Source: Caldora sp965222765 (GTDB taxonomy: Bacteria > Cyanobacteriota > Cyanobacteriia > Cyanobacteriales > Coleofasciculaceae). From it: a DNA stretch of 64,000 bases. A model generated the notes under the pieces. That model worked only from the letters and a program-made list of their open reading frames with translations, did not search any database and had not been told where the DNA came from. The stretch is from contig CBDCVG010000094.1 in assembly GCA_965222765.1 (NCBI GenBank), positions 186,001-250,000 on the forward strand, read 5' to 3'. Positions 31,341 to 39,977 of the stretch are shown here, one piece after another. Within the stretch, counting starts at the first letter, position 1; each line of letters opens with the position of its first letter. The translations under genes were made by a program, and so were the position numbers.

Positions 31341-33988
31341 CAGACATTGCGGTATACAACCAACGTTCCTTAAAAGCACTTGATCGAGCTCTGTTTTTCT
31401 CCCAAGGGGAGTTTTCTCTAGTGCTAGTGCGTTGTAACTATCAACGTCTGCAACGGCGCGTCTTGCTTCAATTACGTCAACTTGCGAAGGAGCGCTATAC
31501 CATTCGAGAGTTAGAATTACCATCATCGGCTACTACTCTCTACACCACCATTCAAAACTACGAGCACAGAAACGCCTGTAACTCAGACTTATCTCATCCT
31601 GCTTTGATGATTTTCGGTTTGGAGTCGGTGAATGATCTCGAAGATTTGTTAACTTCCAGTAATCAAGTGCGGGATGAATTTCGCAAGCGGTTGCCCTTCC
31701 CATTAGTATTATGGGTGAATGATGAGGTGCTGCAAAAGTTGGTGCGGTTTGCTCCAGATTTCGCTAGTTGGGCCGCTGCACCAATTAAATTTGAAATTAC
31801 GACTAATGAGTTAATCGATTTACTGCGGCAAAAGGCAGATGCTCTGTTTACAACTTTATTGCGTCCCAGTAACCAGAGCAATGGTTCGTGGTGCGTTTCT
31901 ACTCACCATTCCACCTTAAATTTGATTACAGATCACCGCTCTCGTTTTGAACTTAATGCAGCTCGGCAGGATTTACAACGTCGTCAAAAATTAATTGGTC
32001 CCCAGCTCAGAGCTAGTCTAGAATTTTTACTTGGTCAATATGATCATGCTCATGACCTGATTGATTCTGCTTTAGACCGTTACCAACAAAGTTTAAACTT
32101 TTGGCGAGCTAGCGAAAATTTAGAAGGACAGGGACTTCTTCTGTTGTATATAGGCTGGTGTTATTGCCGCAAAGCTGATTTGCATCGCTCTCATAGAGTC
32201 CGTAACTGGCAAGAGGCAACCCATTATCTCGAACAAGCTATTTATGCTTTTGAGCAAGCTCAGCGCCAAGATATAGTAGCTCAGTTTATTACTCAACTAG
32301 CAGAGCTATGGCAATACCTAGAAGCGTGGGACAATTTAAGGCTTTTAGCTCAAAAATCTCTCAAATTACATCAAATCCATGGCTCACAGCTGCAACTAGC
32401 TCAAGATTACGGCTTTTTAGCTGAGGTAGCAATTAAGCACTCAAGGTGGACAGATGCCAAAGAACAAGCTCTCAAGGCTCTTTCTCTGTTAAGAAATGTT
32501 ATAGAAGCTCAGGATTGGGAAAGACACAGAGACGCCGAGACGCAGAGACACGGAGACGCGGAGAATGCAGGAAGATGGGGACAATTCCCAGGACAAGGAA
32601 GATATTCCAACAATTCAAACAATTCCAACAATTCCAACAATTCTCAAACAACAAACAACAATTCCCACGAATTTTTATTAGCTCAGTTATATCAACTATT
32701 TTTGGTAAAATCCCAGCAGCAACTGGGTTTGCAAGTAGATGCTGTTCAGCAACTGTCTCAAGCTTGTCAGGAGCTGCAACAAGCCATTGATTTAAGTGAT
32801 TATTATTCTAGGGTTCAGCGTTATCTTTACTTACTAGAAAGCTTGCGTAAGCTTTACTTTGAGCAAAAATGTTACTTAGAGGCATTTCGCCTCAAGCAAG
32901 AACAACGCTTGGTAGAGCAACTCTATGGCTTCCGGGCTTTCATTGGTGCTAATCGCCTACAGCCTCAGCATCAAATGACTAACCAACCAATGGCAGCTCA
33001 AGAGCAGCAACAGATTATTGCGCGAGAAATTGCTGCTTCTGGACGTCAACAAGATGTACATCGTTTAATTGAACGCTTGAGCCGTGCCCATCATAAACTA
33101 ACAGTAATTCATGGTCAGTCAGGAGTAGGCAAAAGTTCCATTGTTTCTGCCGGATTAATACCTGCCCTCAAAAATCGAGCTTTGGGCGATCGCATTGCTT
33201 TGCCAGTAGTTGTCCAGGTTTATACTGATTGGGTGAGGGAGCTGGGTAAATGTTTAGTAAAAGCTCTCCTAGAGTTTGGCTCTAATGACAGAGATGAACT
33301 GCTTAATTTAGATTTCCAAGAAAATCAAATTAATCAACACCAAATTCGAGTTATTCTAGAACAGTTGCAGCGCAACTCAGAAGGCAACTTCTTGACAATT
33401 TTAATTTTCGATCAATTTGAAGAGTTTTTCCTTAATTATACCAATCAATCTCAAAGAATTTTATTTTATGAATTCCTGAGAGCTTGTTTAAATTTGCCAT
33501 TTGTCAAAGTAATTTTAATAGTACGAAATGAATCACTTCACTATCTATTAGAGATTGAACAGTTCAATCTTGAGGTAATTGAAAACAATATTCTTGACAA
33601 AAAGATTCGTTATCCTTTAGATAACTTTTTGTTGTCAGATGCCCGTGCCGTAATTCACAACTTAACAGAACGGGCTCATTTTTATTTAGAACCAGATTTA
33701 ATTGATGAATTGGTTAGAGATCTGGCAGGAGAAATGTCAGTAATACGTCCCATTGAGTTGCAGGTGGTAGGAGCACAGCTACAGTCAGAGAATATCACCA
33801 CCTTAGCTCAGTATCAACAACATGGTCCCAAGGCAAAACTAGTAGAGCGATTTTTAGAGAAGGTAATTAAAGACTGTGGACCAGAAAATGAAGAGGCAGC
33901 TTGGCTAGTCCTTTATTTACTCACTGATGAACATCACAACCGTCCCCTGAAAACTCGTAATGACTTGGCAGGAATATCAAGTAATTGA
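31319..33988 (+). CDS. STAND NTPase with TPR-like repeats (N-terminal part of a STAND-WD40 protein)
   Basis: An 889-residue frame. Residues 1-190 look like a degenerate ATPase fold (FSLVLVRCNYQRLQRR without P-loop glycines; ALMIFGLESVNDLEDL as Walker B). About 230-560 are TPR-type helices (DRYQQSLNFWRASENLEGQG). The nSTAND-type ATPase starts near 575, with Walker A HGQSGVGKSS at about 597-606 and Walker B LTILIFDQFEEFF near 691. A repeat-derived Asn/Ser-rich insert lies at about 402-451. The frame ends at TGA 33986-33988 after DLAGISSN, where the helical end of the STAND domain should continue; this is found in the next frame. I read 31319-36464 as one gene of about 1,714 codons split by a frameshift. 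Confidence 0.85.
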   Translation: MVESKQLADIAVYNQRSLKALDRALFFSQGEFSLVLVRCNYQRLQRRVLLQLRQLAKERYTIRELELPSSATTLYTTIQNYEHRNACNSDLSHPALMIFGLESVNDLEDLLTSSNQVRDEFRKRLPFPLVLWVNDEVLQKLVRFAPDFASWAAAPIKFEITTNELIDLLRQKADALFTTLLRPSNQSNGSWCVSTHHSTLNLITDHRSRFELNAARQDLQRRQKLIGPQLRASLEFLLGQYDHAHDLIDSALDRYQQSLNFWRASENLEGQGLLLLYIGWCYCRKADLHRSHRVRNWQEATHYLEQAIYAFEQAQRQDIVAQFITQLAELWQYLEAWDNLRLLAQKSLKLHQIHGSQLQLAQDYGFLAEVAIKHSRWTDAKEQALKALSLLRNVIEAQDWERHRDAETQRHGDAENAGRWGQFPGQGRYSNNSNNSNNSNNSQTTNNNSHEFLLAQLYQLFLVKSQQQLGLQVDAVQQLSQACQELQQAIDLSDYYSRVQRYLYLLESLRKLYFEQKCYLEAFRLKQEQRLVEQLYGFRAFIGANRLQPQHQMTNQPMAAQEQQQIIAREIAASGRQQDVHRLIERLSRAHHKLTVIHGQSGVGKSSIVSAGLIPALKNRALGDRIALPVVVQVYTDWVRELGKCLVKALLEFGSNDRDELLNLDFQENQINQHQIRVILEQLQRNSEGNFLTILIFDQFEEFFLNYTNQSQRILFYEFLRACLNLPFVKVILIVRNESLHYLLEIEQFNLEVIENNILDKKIRYPLDNFLLSDARAVIHNLTERAHFYLEPDLIDELVRDLAGEMSVIRPIELQVVGAQLQSENITTLAQYQQHGPKAKLVERFLEKVIKDCGPENEEAAWLVLYLLTDEHHNRPLKTRNDLAGISSN
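32522..32672 (+). repeat. Intergenic-type tandem repeats inside a coding sequence
   Basis: Positions 32522-32564 repeat the 7-mer GAGACGC/GAGACAC; positions 32603-32672 repeat CAATTCC and ACAAACA. The total stays in frame and encodes RDAETQRHGDAEN and a run of SNN units within the TPR region of the STAND protein. The same GACGCGGA family is intergenic at 50270-50304. Confidence 0.8.
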
Positions 33989-36464
33989 ATCCCAAAAATT
34001 AGATTTAATTCTAGAAATATTAGAAAAATCTGGCTTAGTATTCCTCTTGTTTTCAGAAATTCCTGATTATCACTATTATCAATTAGTTCATGATTATCTA
34101 GTAGAATTTATCCGTCAAAAGCAACAATCCAGCAACGAGGCAGAATTACGCTTAGCAATAGAAGAGCTGCGCAAAACAGAAAAACAACTTCGTGCTGAAT
34201 TGAGGGAAAAAGAACTCAAAGCACAACTAGCCAAAGCAACAGCTCAACAAAGAAAACTTACTGAACAACTCAATCTGGTTCTCCAACAAAAGTTGCGAGG
34301 AGAACGTATTCGGGGAGTAGTGCTAGCCTTATTAACAGTCATATCTGGGATACTGGGAACATCGGCCTTGATTGGTGAAAATAATTCCCAGTTGGTTGCT
34401 TCGAGCGCTTCCTCAGAAGCTTTGCTGGCATCCAACAGTACTTTTGATGCCTTACTCACCAGTTTACCTGCAGGTAAACGACTACAGGGGGCATGGTGGG
34501 CAACACCTGAAGCTCGGACACAAGTAGTAACAACTCTCCAGCAAGCAGTTTATAGTGTCAGAGAACGCAACCGTCTTACAGGGCATACCGATTGGGTTAG
34601 TAGTGTTAGTTTTAGCCCAGATGGTGAGCTTATTGCTTCAGGAAGCAGAGACAGCAGTATTAAACTCTGGAGGAAAGATGGTAGCAAGGCTCAAGAAGAT
34701 CTTCCAGGACATCAAGCTGGAGTCTATAGTGTTAGATTTAGTCCAGATGGCAAAATGATTGCTAGTGCTGGTGCTGATAAGCAAGTCAAACTTTGGAAGC
34801 GTGACGAAAGTACGGGTTTGTTTGAAACTGTCCCCTACAAAACCCTAAAAGGACATAGGAAACCAGTTAATAGCGTCAGTTTTAGTTCTGATGGTAAGAT
34901 CCTTGCTTCAGCGAGTAGAGACAACACCATCAAGCTCTGGAATATAGATGGTAAATTGCTCAAAACTCTAACAGGGCATCAAAATTTTGTCTTAGATGTG
35001 AGCTTTAGCCCAGACGGTGAGTTTATTGCCTCAGCAAGTAGGGACAAAACCATCAAACTTTGGACTAAAGACGGTGACTTGCTCAAAACTCTAACCGAGC
35101 ATAGGAAAGCTGTAACTAGTGTAAGCTTTAGTGCTGATAGTCAGATGCTTGCTAGTGCTAGTGCTGACAATACCATTAAACTCTGGAGACAAGATGGTGA
35201 ACTAATCGATACTTTTAAGGGTCATAGTAAATTAGTACTGAGTGTGAGCTTCAGTCCTGACAGCAAGATTCTTGTTAGTGCTAGCGACGATAATACAGTC
35301 AGGCTCTGGCACTTAGATGGAACAGAAAAAACTGAAACTCTCAATGGCCATGGAAATTTTGTTCAGGATGTGAGTTTTAGCCCAGATGGCAAAACCCTTG
35401 CTAGTGCTAGTGCGGATAACACTATCAAAATCTGGAATACCAAGAGTATGCCTCAAGATATCAAGAGTCATAGTGAAGCAGTTAGTGGTCTGAGTTTTAG
35501 TCCTGATGGTAAGACTATTGCCACTGCTAGTGAAGACAAAACCATTAAACTCTGGAGCCGCGATGATCGTAAACTGCTGCAAGAGATCGCACAAGCTCAT
35601 AGAGAACCGATACTGAGTGTGAGTTTTAGTCCTGATGGTAAGTTGATTGCCACTGCTAGTGAAGATAAAACAGTGAAACTCTGGAGGCGCAATGGTGAGA
35701 AGTTTGAAACTCAGCCGGAAAAAATCTTAGAGGGACATACAGAACGAGTCAATAGTGTAAGTTTCAGCCAAGACGGCAAACTGCTGGTTTCTGCCAGTAA
35801 TGACAAAACGGTGAAAGTTTGGCAACAAGATGGCACTCTAGTTCAAACATTGCAAGGTCATAAGGATTTAGTTTGGGGCGCTAGTTTCAGTCCAGATGGG
35901 GAGTTGATTGCTTCTGCTAGTGAAGACAAAACAGTAAAACTCTGGAGACGGAATGGTACAGAGGAGTGGGAAAGTCAACCCTACAAAACTTTAGCGAAGA
36001 AGCATAATGCTTCAGTTAACTGGGTAACTTTTTCTCCTAATGGCAAATTAATTGCTTCTGCTAACGATAATGGCACCGTAAACCTCTGGGAGAGAAACGG
36101 CAAGTTTATTCGGAACTTAAAAGGACACAATGGTAGAGTTAATTGGGTAACCTTCTCTCCTAATGGTAACAAGATTGCATCTGGAAGTGATGATGGAACA
36201 GTTAAACTCTGGGATAAAGCTGGTAACTTAATTACTACCTTAGAAGGTAACAAGAAAGCAGTTTATGGGGTGAGTTTCAGTCCAGATACAGATAGTAAAG
36301 ATGATAAGTGGTTAGCCTCTGCTAGTGAAGATGGAACAGTAATTGTGCGGAATTTGAATCTAGATCAGCTCTTGGAAAGTGGTTGTCACTGGTTGGCAGA
36401 TTATCATCACAATAACAGCGATTCTCCAAGCGATCGCGCTTGTCCAGCTCAAATTTATGATTGA
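33960..36464 (+). CDS. WD40 protein with TM segment (C-terminal part of the STAND-WD40 protein)
   Basis: The conserved part begins at IESQKLDLILEILEKSGLVFLL (about residue 10), the end of a STAND helical domain. Residues 55-115 are a coiled coil, about 118-138 a membrane helix after RGERIRG, then a short linker. From about 205 come 14 WD40 repeats (each close to VSFSPDGKLIASAS then DNTIKLW), enough for two seven-bladed propellers. The propellers probably bind a ligand or partner. The positive-inside rule puts the STAND part in the cytosol and the WD40 part outside. The first nine codons overlap the upstream frame and are unlikely to be used. It ends in HHNNSDSPSDRACPAQIYD. Confidence 0.85.
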   Translation: MTWQEYQVIESQKLDLILEILEKSGLVFLLFSEIPDYHYYQLVHDYLVEFIRQKQQSSNEAELRLAIEELRKTEKQLRAELREKELKAQLAKATAQQRKLTEQLNLVLQQKLRGERIRGVVLALLTVISGILGTSALIGENNSQLVASSASSEALLASNSTFDALLTSLPAGKRLQGAWWATPEARTQVVTTLQQAVYSVRERNRLTGHTDWVSSVSFSPDGELIASGSRDSSIKLWRKDGSKAQEDLPGHQAGVYSVRFSPDGKMIASAGADKQVKLWKRDESTGLFETVPYKTLKGHRKPVNSVSFSSDGKILASASRDNTIKLWNIDGKLLKTLTGHQNFVLDVSFSPDGEFIASASRDKTIKLWTKDGDLLKTLTEHRKAVTSVSFSADSQMLASASADNTIKLWRQDGELIDTFKGHSKLVLSVSFSPDSKILVSASDDNTVRLWHLDGTEKTETLNGHGNFVQDVSFSPDGKTLASASADNTIKIWNTKSMPQDIKSHSEAVSGLSFSPDGKTIATASEDKTIKLWSRDDRKLLQEIAQAHREPILSVSFSPDGKLIATASEDKTVKLWRRNGEKFETQPEKILEGHTERVNSVSFSQDGKLLVSASNDKTVKVWQQDGTLVQTLQGHKDLVWGASFSPDGELIASASEDKTVKLWRRNGTEEWESQPYKTLAKKHNASVNWVTFSPNGKLIASANDNGTVNLWERNGKFIRNLKGHNGRVNWVTFSPNGNKIASGSDDGTVKLWDKAGNLITTLEGNKKAVYGVSFSPDTDSKDDKWLASASEDGTVIVRNLNLDQLLESGCHWLADYHHNNSDSPSDRACPAQIYD

Positions 36465-36514
36465 ATCCTTTAAGAAACACGCTCAAAGCTAATGGCTAAT
36501 GGCTAATCTTTCAA

Positions 36515-38205
36515 CCCACATTCCGCAGGTTGGTCAGACCAGTAGATAATATTTTTGGCAGGGAGCACCAAGAAACTGAAGAATCCTTTGATGCTCCTGG
36601 GTTAAGTTGACAATTTGCTCACATTCCCCCATGATGACCAAATGAATCGACTGAAAGCACTGAAATACCCAGCGCATTGTCGGGGTAGCTGTAGGCTTAC
36701 CTAATTGGTTCAATACGGTTTGCTTAGCTTTGGCAAGAGCTTGGCGTAAGGCTCTTTGTGCCAAAGTATAGACCAATAAACATAGCCCCATCACCATCGC
36801 CAAGGCAGCTACACGCTCAGGAGTCTTGAGGAAAACACTGCTGGTAAAGAACATTGGGTCTTTGAGAAAACGGAAACCTCTTTCAGTACATTGTTGTTGC
36901 TTGTACTCACAGAGTATATTGTCTTCAGACAGGGATTCAGAGTCTAGAACATTGGTAGCTAGAACAAAGCGTCCAGCCCTTCTACGAGCTTTGGCAACAA
37001 CTTCTTTTTTCAAGGTCAAGCTACCTTGCACACGATAATGATAGCCATCAGGAACTTGACCTTTTCGTGGTCGTCCAGGCTGATTGTAGTAAGGGCGTGG
37101 CACAACTTCTATCTGAGTGAGGCAATGATAGCGCAGTTGTTTGTTCCAATCTTGTGCTGCTGTCATGGCATCAGGAGCACAGGCAAAGTTTCGCTGTTCT
37201 AACTGCTTGAGCTGATGAAGAGCTTTCTGATGATGCTGTTGAATTTTTTGTTCGAGGTGCAACAGGTCAACTTCTTTTCTCGCTTCACTTTCGACAACTA
37301 ACCATCGCTGCTTGATGTCACCATAGGTGCTACAGACACAAGCTATACGGTATCGAGTTAATTGAGCTCGATTGAAGGCTTCTTCAGACAACTGCTCCAT
37401 TAACTCTTGAGCTGCTTTGATAGTTGCCGGAACTCGGCTGAGCCACTGCAGATGGGTCAATGATTGAATGTTCTCCTCTCCATAGAGAGCAGCATCTGCC
37501 ACAAACAAAGCTTCACACTGCCATTGCTCTCGAAACTCTCTCATCAGTTGGGCAAAAATGGCTTGGTCTGATTCATTACCACTGGCTACTCGTAGATATA
37601 ATGGTATGTCTCCATCCCCACTACACATCAAATCCATTATGAATTGCTTGAGGTCTGGTCTATGGTCTCTGGAGTAACCATGAGTAATGGCGATCGCTGC
37701 TGGTTCTTGTGAAGGGGGTAAGTCTTTGCTCAGATAAGCTCCATGAACATGAAAGGAACTCGAATCCAGGTGCAGACTGTCACTGTTTACCCCAAACTTG
37801 GAAGCCGCTTCTAGGGCTACTTTGATAAATAGAGGGGTCAGTCCCGCTTCATAGAGTTGTTCCAATACTCTTCCGAGACGGTCATCGTTGAGATGCTGTG
37901 GTTCAATTCCCTCTCCCAGAAGATGTTCGGTGGCTTTGCCCACAAAGAATTTTTCAAACAAGTACAGGGGAGCGCTTACTAAGCCCAACCCATTGAGAAT
38001 CATCGCTTTGACTGCTACTCCGGCACTAACAATTTCTTGGGGGTGGCTTCCGAGTTCTCGGTTAATTTGTTCGACTAGTCCCATCTGGTCAATTATCCCA
38101 GCCACTATGCCGCAGTGGTCAAGATCTTGTACTCTAATTGAAGATGCTATTGATTTCATCGTTCAAAAATACCATAGCTCTTCTCTTCAACCTGCGGAAT
38201 GTAGG
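36515..38205. mobile_element. Complete IS1634-type insertion sequence
   Basis: Terminal repeats CCCACATTCCGCAGGTTG (36515-36532) and the inverse of CCTACATTCCGCAGGTTG (38188-38205) match at 17 of 18 bases. The 6-bp target duplication TTTCAA is perfect at 36509-36514 and 38206-38211. The length is 1,691 bp with one intact transposase gene, so the element looks recent and possibly active. Three copies of the 7-mer AATGGCT (36487-36507) abut its left flank. Confidence 0.9.
36534..38159 (-). CDS. IS1634 family transposase (DUF4277 N-terminus)
   Basis: A 541-residue DDE transposase. The N-terminal 100 residues (QDLDHCGIVAGIIDQMGLVE) are the DUF4277 domain of this family. The likely catalytic acids are the Asp in LHLDSSSFHVHG, the Asp in LFVADAALYG and the Glu in QQCTERGFRFLKDP; a PGRPRKGQ segment sits between the last two. 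The gene fills the element and nothing is truncated. Start ATG at 38157-38159. It cuts and inserts its own element. Confidence 0.92.
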   Translation of the reverse strand: MKSIASSIRVQDLDHCGIVAGIIDQMGLVEQINRELGSHPQEIVSAGVAVKAMILNGLGLVSAPLYLFEKFFVGKATEHLLGEGIEPQHLNDDRLGRVLEQLYEAGLTPLFIKVALEAASKFGVNSDSLHLDSSSFHVHGAYLSKDLPPSQEPAAIAITHGYSRDHRPDLKQFIMDLMCSGDGDIPLYLRVASGNESDQAIFAQLMREFREQWQCEALFVADAALYGEENIQSLTHLQWLSRVPATIKAAQELMEQLSEEAFNRAQLTRYRIACVCSTYGDIKQRWLVVESEARKEVDLLHLEQKIQQHHQKALHQLKQLEQRNFACAPDAMTAAQDWNKQLRYHCLTQIEVVPRPYYNQPGRPRKGQVPDGYHYRVQGSLTLKKEVVAKARRRAGRFVLATNVLDSESLSEDNILCEYKQQQCTERGFRFLKDPMFFTSSVFLKTPERVAALAMVMGLCLLVYTLAQRALRQALAKAKQTVLNQLGKPTATPTMRWVFQCFQSIHLVIMGECEQIVNLTQEHQRILQFLGAPCQKYYLLV

Positions 38206-38254
38206 TTTCAAAAAACACATTCAACAAAAACCTTGCACCGCAAGTGGAAAATCC

Positions 38255-38349
38255 CTAACACCTACTACCTCCAACCTCACCTACCACCTACCACCTACCA
38301 CCTAACACCTATTCAAACCCGAAAGTTACGACTTATTCAGCAAACCCTA
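38255..38349. repeat. Heptamer array with dispersed-repeat core
   Basis: CACCTAC/CACCTAA units at 38255-38311 (the reverse complement of the 642-690 family) followed by the 24-bp block at 38326-38349 that repeats 605-628. Together they form an inverted copy of the element next to aroK, into or beside which the IS has inserted. Confidence 0.6.
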
Positions 38350-38350
38350 A

Positions 38351-39439
38351 CTAAAGATTTCCTCGCCGCGCTTGCTCGCGCTCAATTGCCTCGAACAAAG
38401 CTTTGAAATTACCCTCACCAAAACCCTGGCAACCGTGCCGCTCAATTACCTCGAAGAAAAGCGTTGGTCGATCTTCTAGAGGATCGGTAAAAATTTGGAG
38501 CAAATACCCATCTTGATCTCGATCCACTAGAATTCCTAACTCAGCTAGCTTTTCAACTGGCTCATCAATTTTTCCTACCCGTTCCTTTAAGTTCTGGTAG
38601 TAGGTTTCTGGGATACGCAGAAATTTAACACCTGATGCTCTGAGCTTAGAGACTGTCTCAATAATATTATCGGTGGCATAGGCAACATGCTGAATCCCTG
38701 CTCCGCCATTATATTCGAGGTATTCTTCAATCTGTGATTGGCGTTTTCCCTGGGCTGGTTCATTGATCGGCAGCTTGATTTTGCCAGTGCCATCTTGCAT
38801 TACCTTGGACATCAAGGCAGAGTACTCCGTGGAGATCGTCTGATCGTCAAAGTTTACCAAAAGGTCAAAGCCCATCGTATCAGAGAAAAATTGAGCCCAT
38901 CGGTTCATTGCACCTAGTTCAACGTTGGCAACTACATGGTCTATTGTTTTTAAACCCACTCCATTGCCCTTACAGACTTCCCGAGGCTCGAAGCCAGGGG
39001 CAAATGAGCCTGCATAATCACTCCGCTCAACAAACTTGATTAAGGTGTCACCGTAAGCGTGAATGGCACAGTAGCGCAACACCCCATATTTGTCTTCTTC
39101 TTCAGTTGGAGGAATTGCTCCCACCGCACCTCGCGCCGTTGATTCCCGGTAGGCGCTAGCAACATCCGGCACTTCCAGAGCAATAACTGCGATCGCATCA
39201 CCGTGTTTAAGTACGCTTTTTGAGATCCAATGATCCGGAGTCAGTCCTGTACTCAACACTAAACAGATATCCCCTTGTTCCATGACGTAGGAGCTTGCTT
39301 TCCGATAGCCGGTTTCTAAACCTCTGTAGGCTGTATTAGTAAATCCGAATCCTTTTGAGTAAAAGAGTGCTGCTTGTTTCGCATTCCCAACATAAAACTC
39401 AAGGTGATCGAATCGCTTAATGGGGCAAAAGTTATTCAT
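38351..39439 (-). CDS. hpd: 4-hydroxyphenylpyruvate dioxygenase
   Basis: Converts 4-hydroxyphenylpyruvate to homogentisate using Fe(II) and O2, feeding tocopherol synthesis in cyanobacteria and tyrosine breakdown. The iron ligands are His in TIDHVVANVE, His in GIQHVAYATDN and Glu in PTLFFEVIERHG, all present. The C-terminal GEGNFKALFEAIE is the gating helix. The frame is open to 39607, but the true start is ATG 39437-39439 (MNNFCPIKRFDHLEFYV), giving the normal 362 residues; the extra 56 codons translate intergenic repeats. Confidence 0.95.
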   Translation of the reverse strand: MNNFCPIKRFDHLEFYVGNAKQAALFYSKGFGFTNTAYRGLETGYRKASSYVMEQGDICLVLSTGLTPDHWISKSVLKHGDAIAVIALEVPDVASAYRESTARGAVGAIPPTEEEDKYGVLRYCAIHAYGDTLIKFVERSDYAGSFAPGFEPREVCKGNGVGLKTIDHVVANVELGAMNRWAQFFSDTMGFDLLVNFDDQTISTEYSALMSKVMQDGTGKIKLPINEPAQGKRQSQIEEYLEYNGGAGIQHVAYATDNIIETVSKLRASGVKFLRIPETYYQNLKERVGKIDEPVEKLAELGILVDRDQDGYLLQIFTDPLEDRPTLFFEVIERHGCQGFGEGNFKALFEAIEREQARRGNL

Positions 39440-39977
39440 TTCATTACTCCTTTCAAGAAACACGAGGCAGGAGGCAGGAGGCAGGAGGCAGGAGGCGAGG
39501 AAGGAGGTAGGAGGAAAGAGGGCTCCAAGGTAGGATCTGAGGTAGTGTTTCTGATTTTCGTAGCGGGCGGTGCGCCGCCCGTGGGGAGGCTCCAAAGGAA
39601 GAGGCATTTGGTTATTGGTACAAAAGACATAGATGCCTTCTTCGGCTTCTCGTAGAGTAGAGCAAGTGACTTGTGGATTTGGTAAAATTCTAGTGGTTAT
39701 CCTTTACTAAAATTTGTATTTAAGTTAATTAAATTTGCCGTTATTCTTTTTTCAGTATATATCATTAACCAAAAATATTGATTTGGTATCCATAATCAAC
39801 TATACTGTCTCTAACATGCAGCCCTGCGGGTGAGCGAAAAAAAGAGTGGGGAGATGGGGAGATGGGGAGATGAGGAAACAAAGAAAACTAATGATTTGAA
39901 AGGATAGTTCGCTAGAAATTCCTTCCCTAATTTCGCTCACTCCAGCCCTGCCAACAAATAGCACTGGAGAAGACAGG
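39440..39977. repeat. Divergent intergenic region with repeats and a palindrome
   Basis: GGCAGGA heptamers at 39464-39516. A CGGGCGG/CCGCCCG palindrome with a 4-base loop lies at 39564-39581. A run of the 8-mer GGGGAGAT lies at 39845-39870. An AT-rich stretch (39710-39800) is the best candidate for the divergent hpd and regulator promoters. No gene is seen. Confidence 0.6.

Noticed and set aside
32600..32672. Regular repeats that could be read as a CRISPR array
   Set aside because: Units are 7 bases long and contiguous, without spacers of constant length, and no cas genes are near.
39440..39607. N-terminal extension of hpd by 56 codons
   Set aside because: It translates the GGCAGGA repeat array (PPASCLLPPASC) and lies outside the conserved dioxygenase length.
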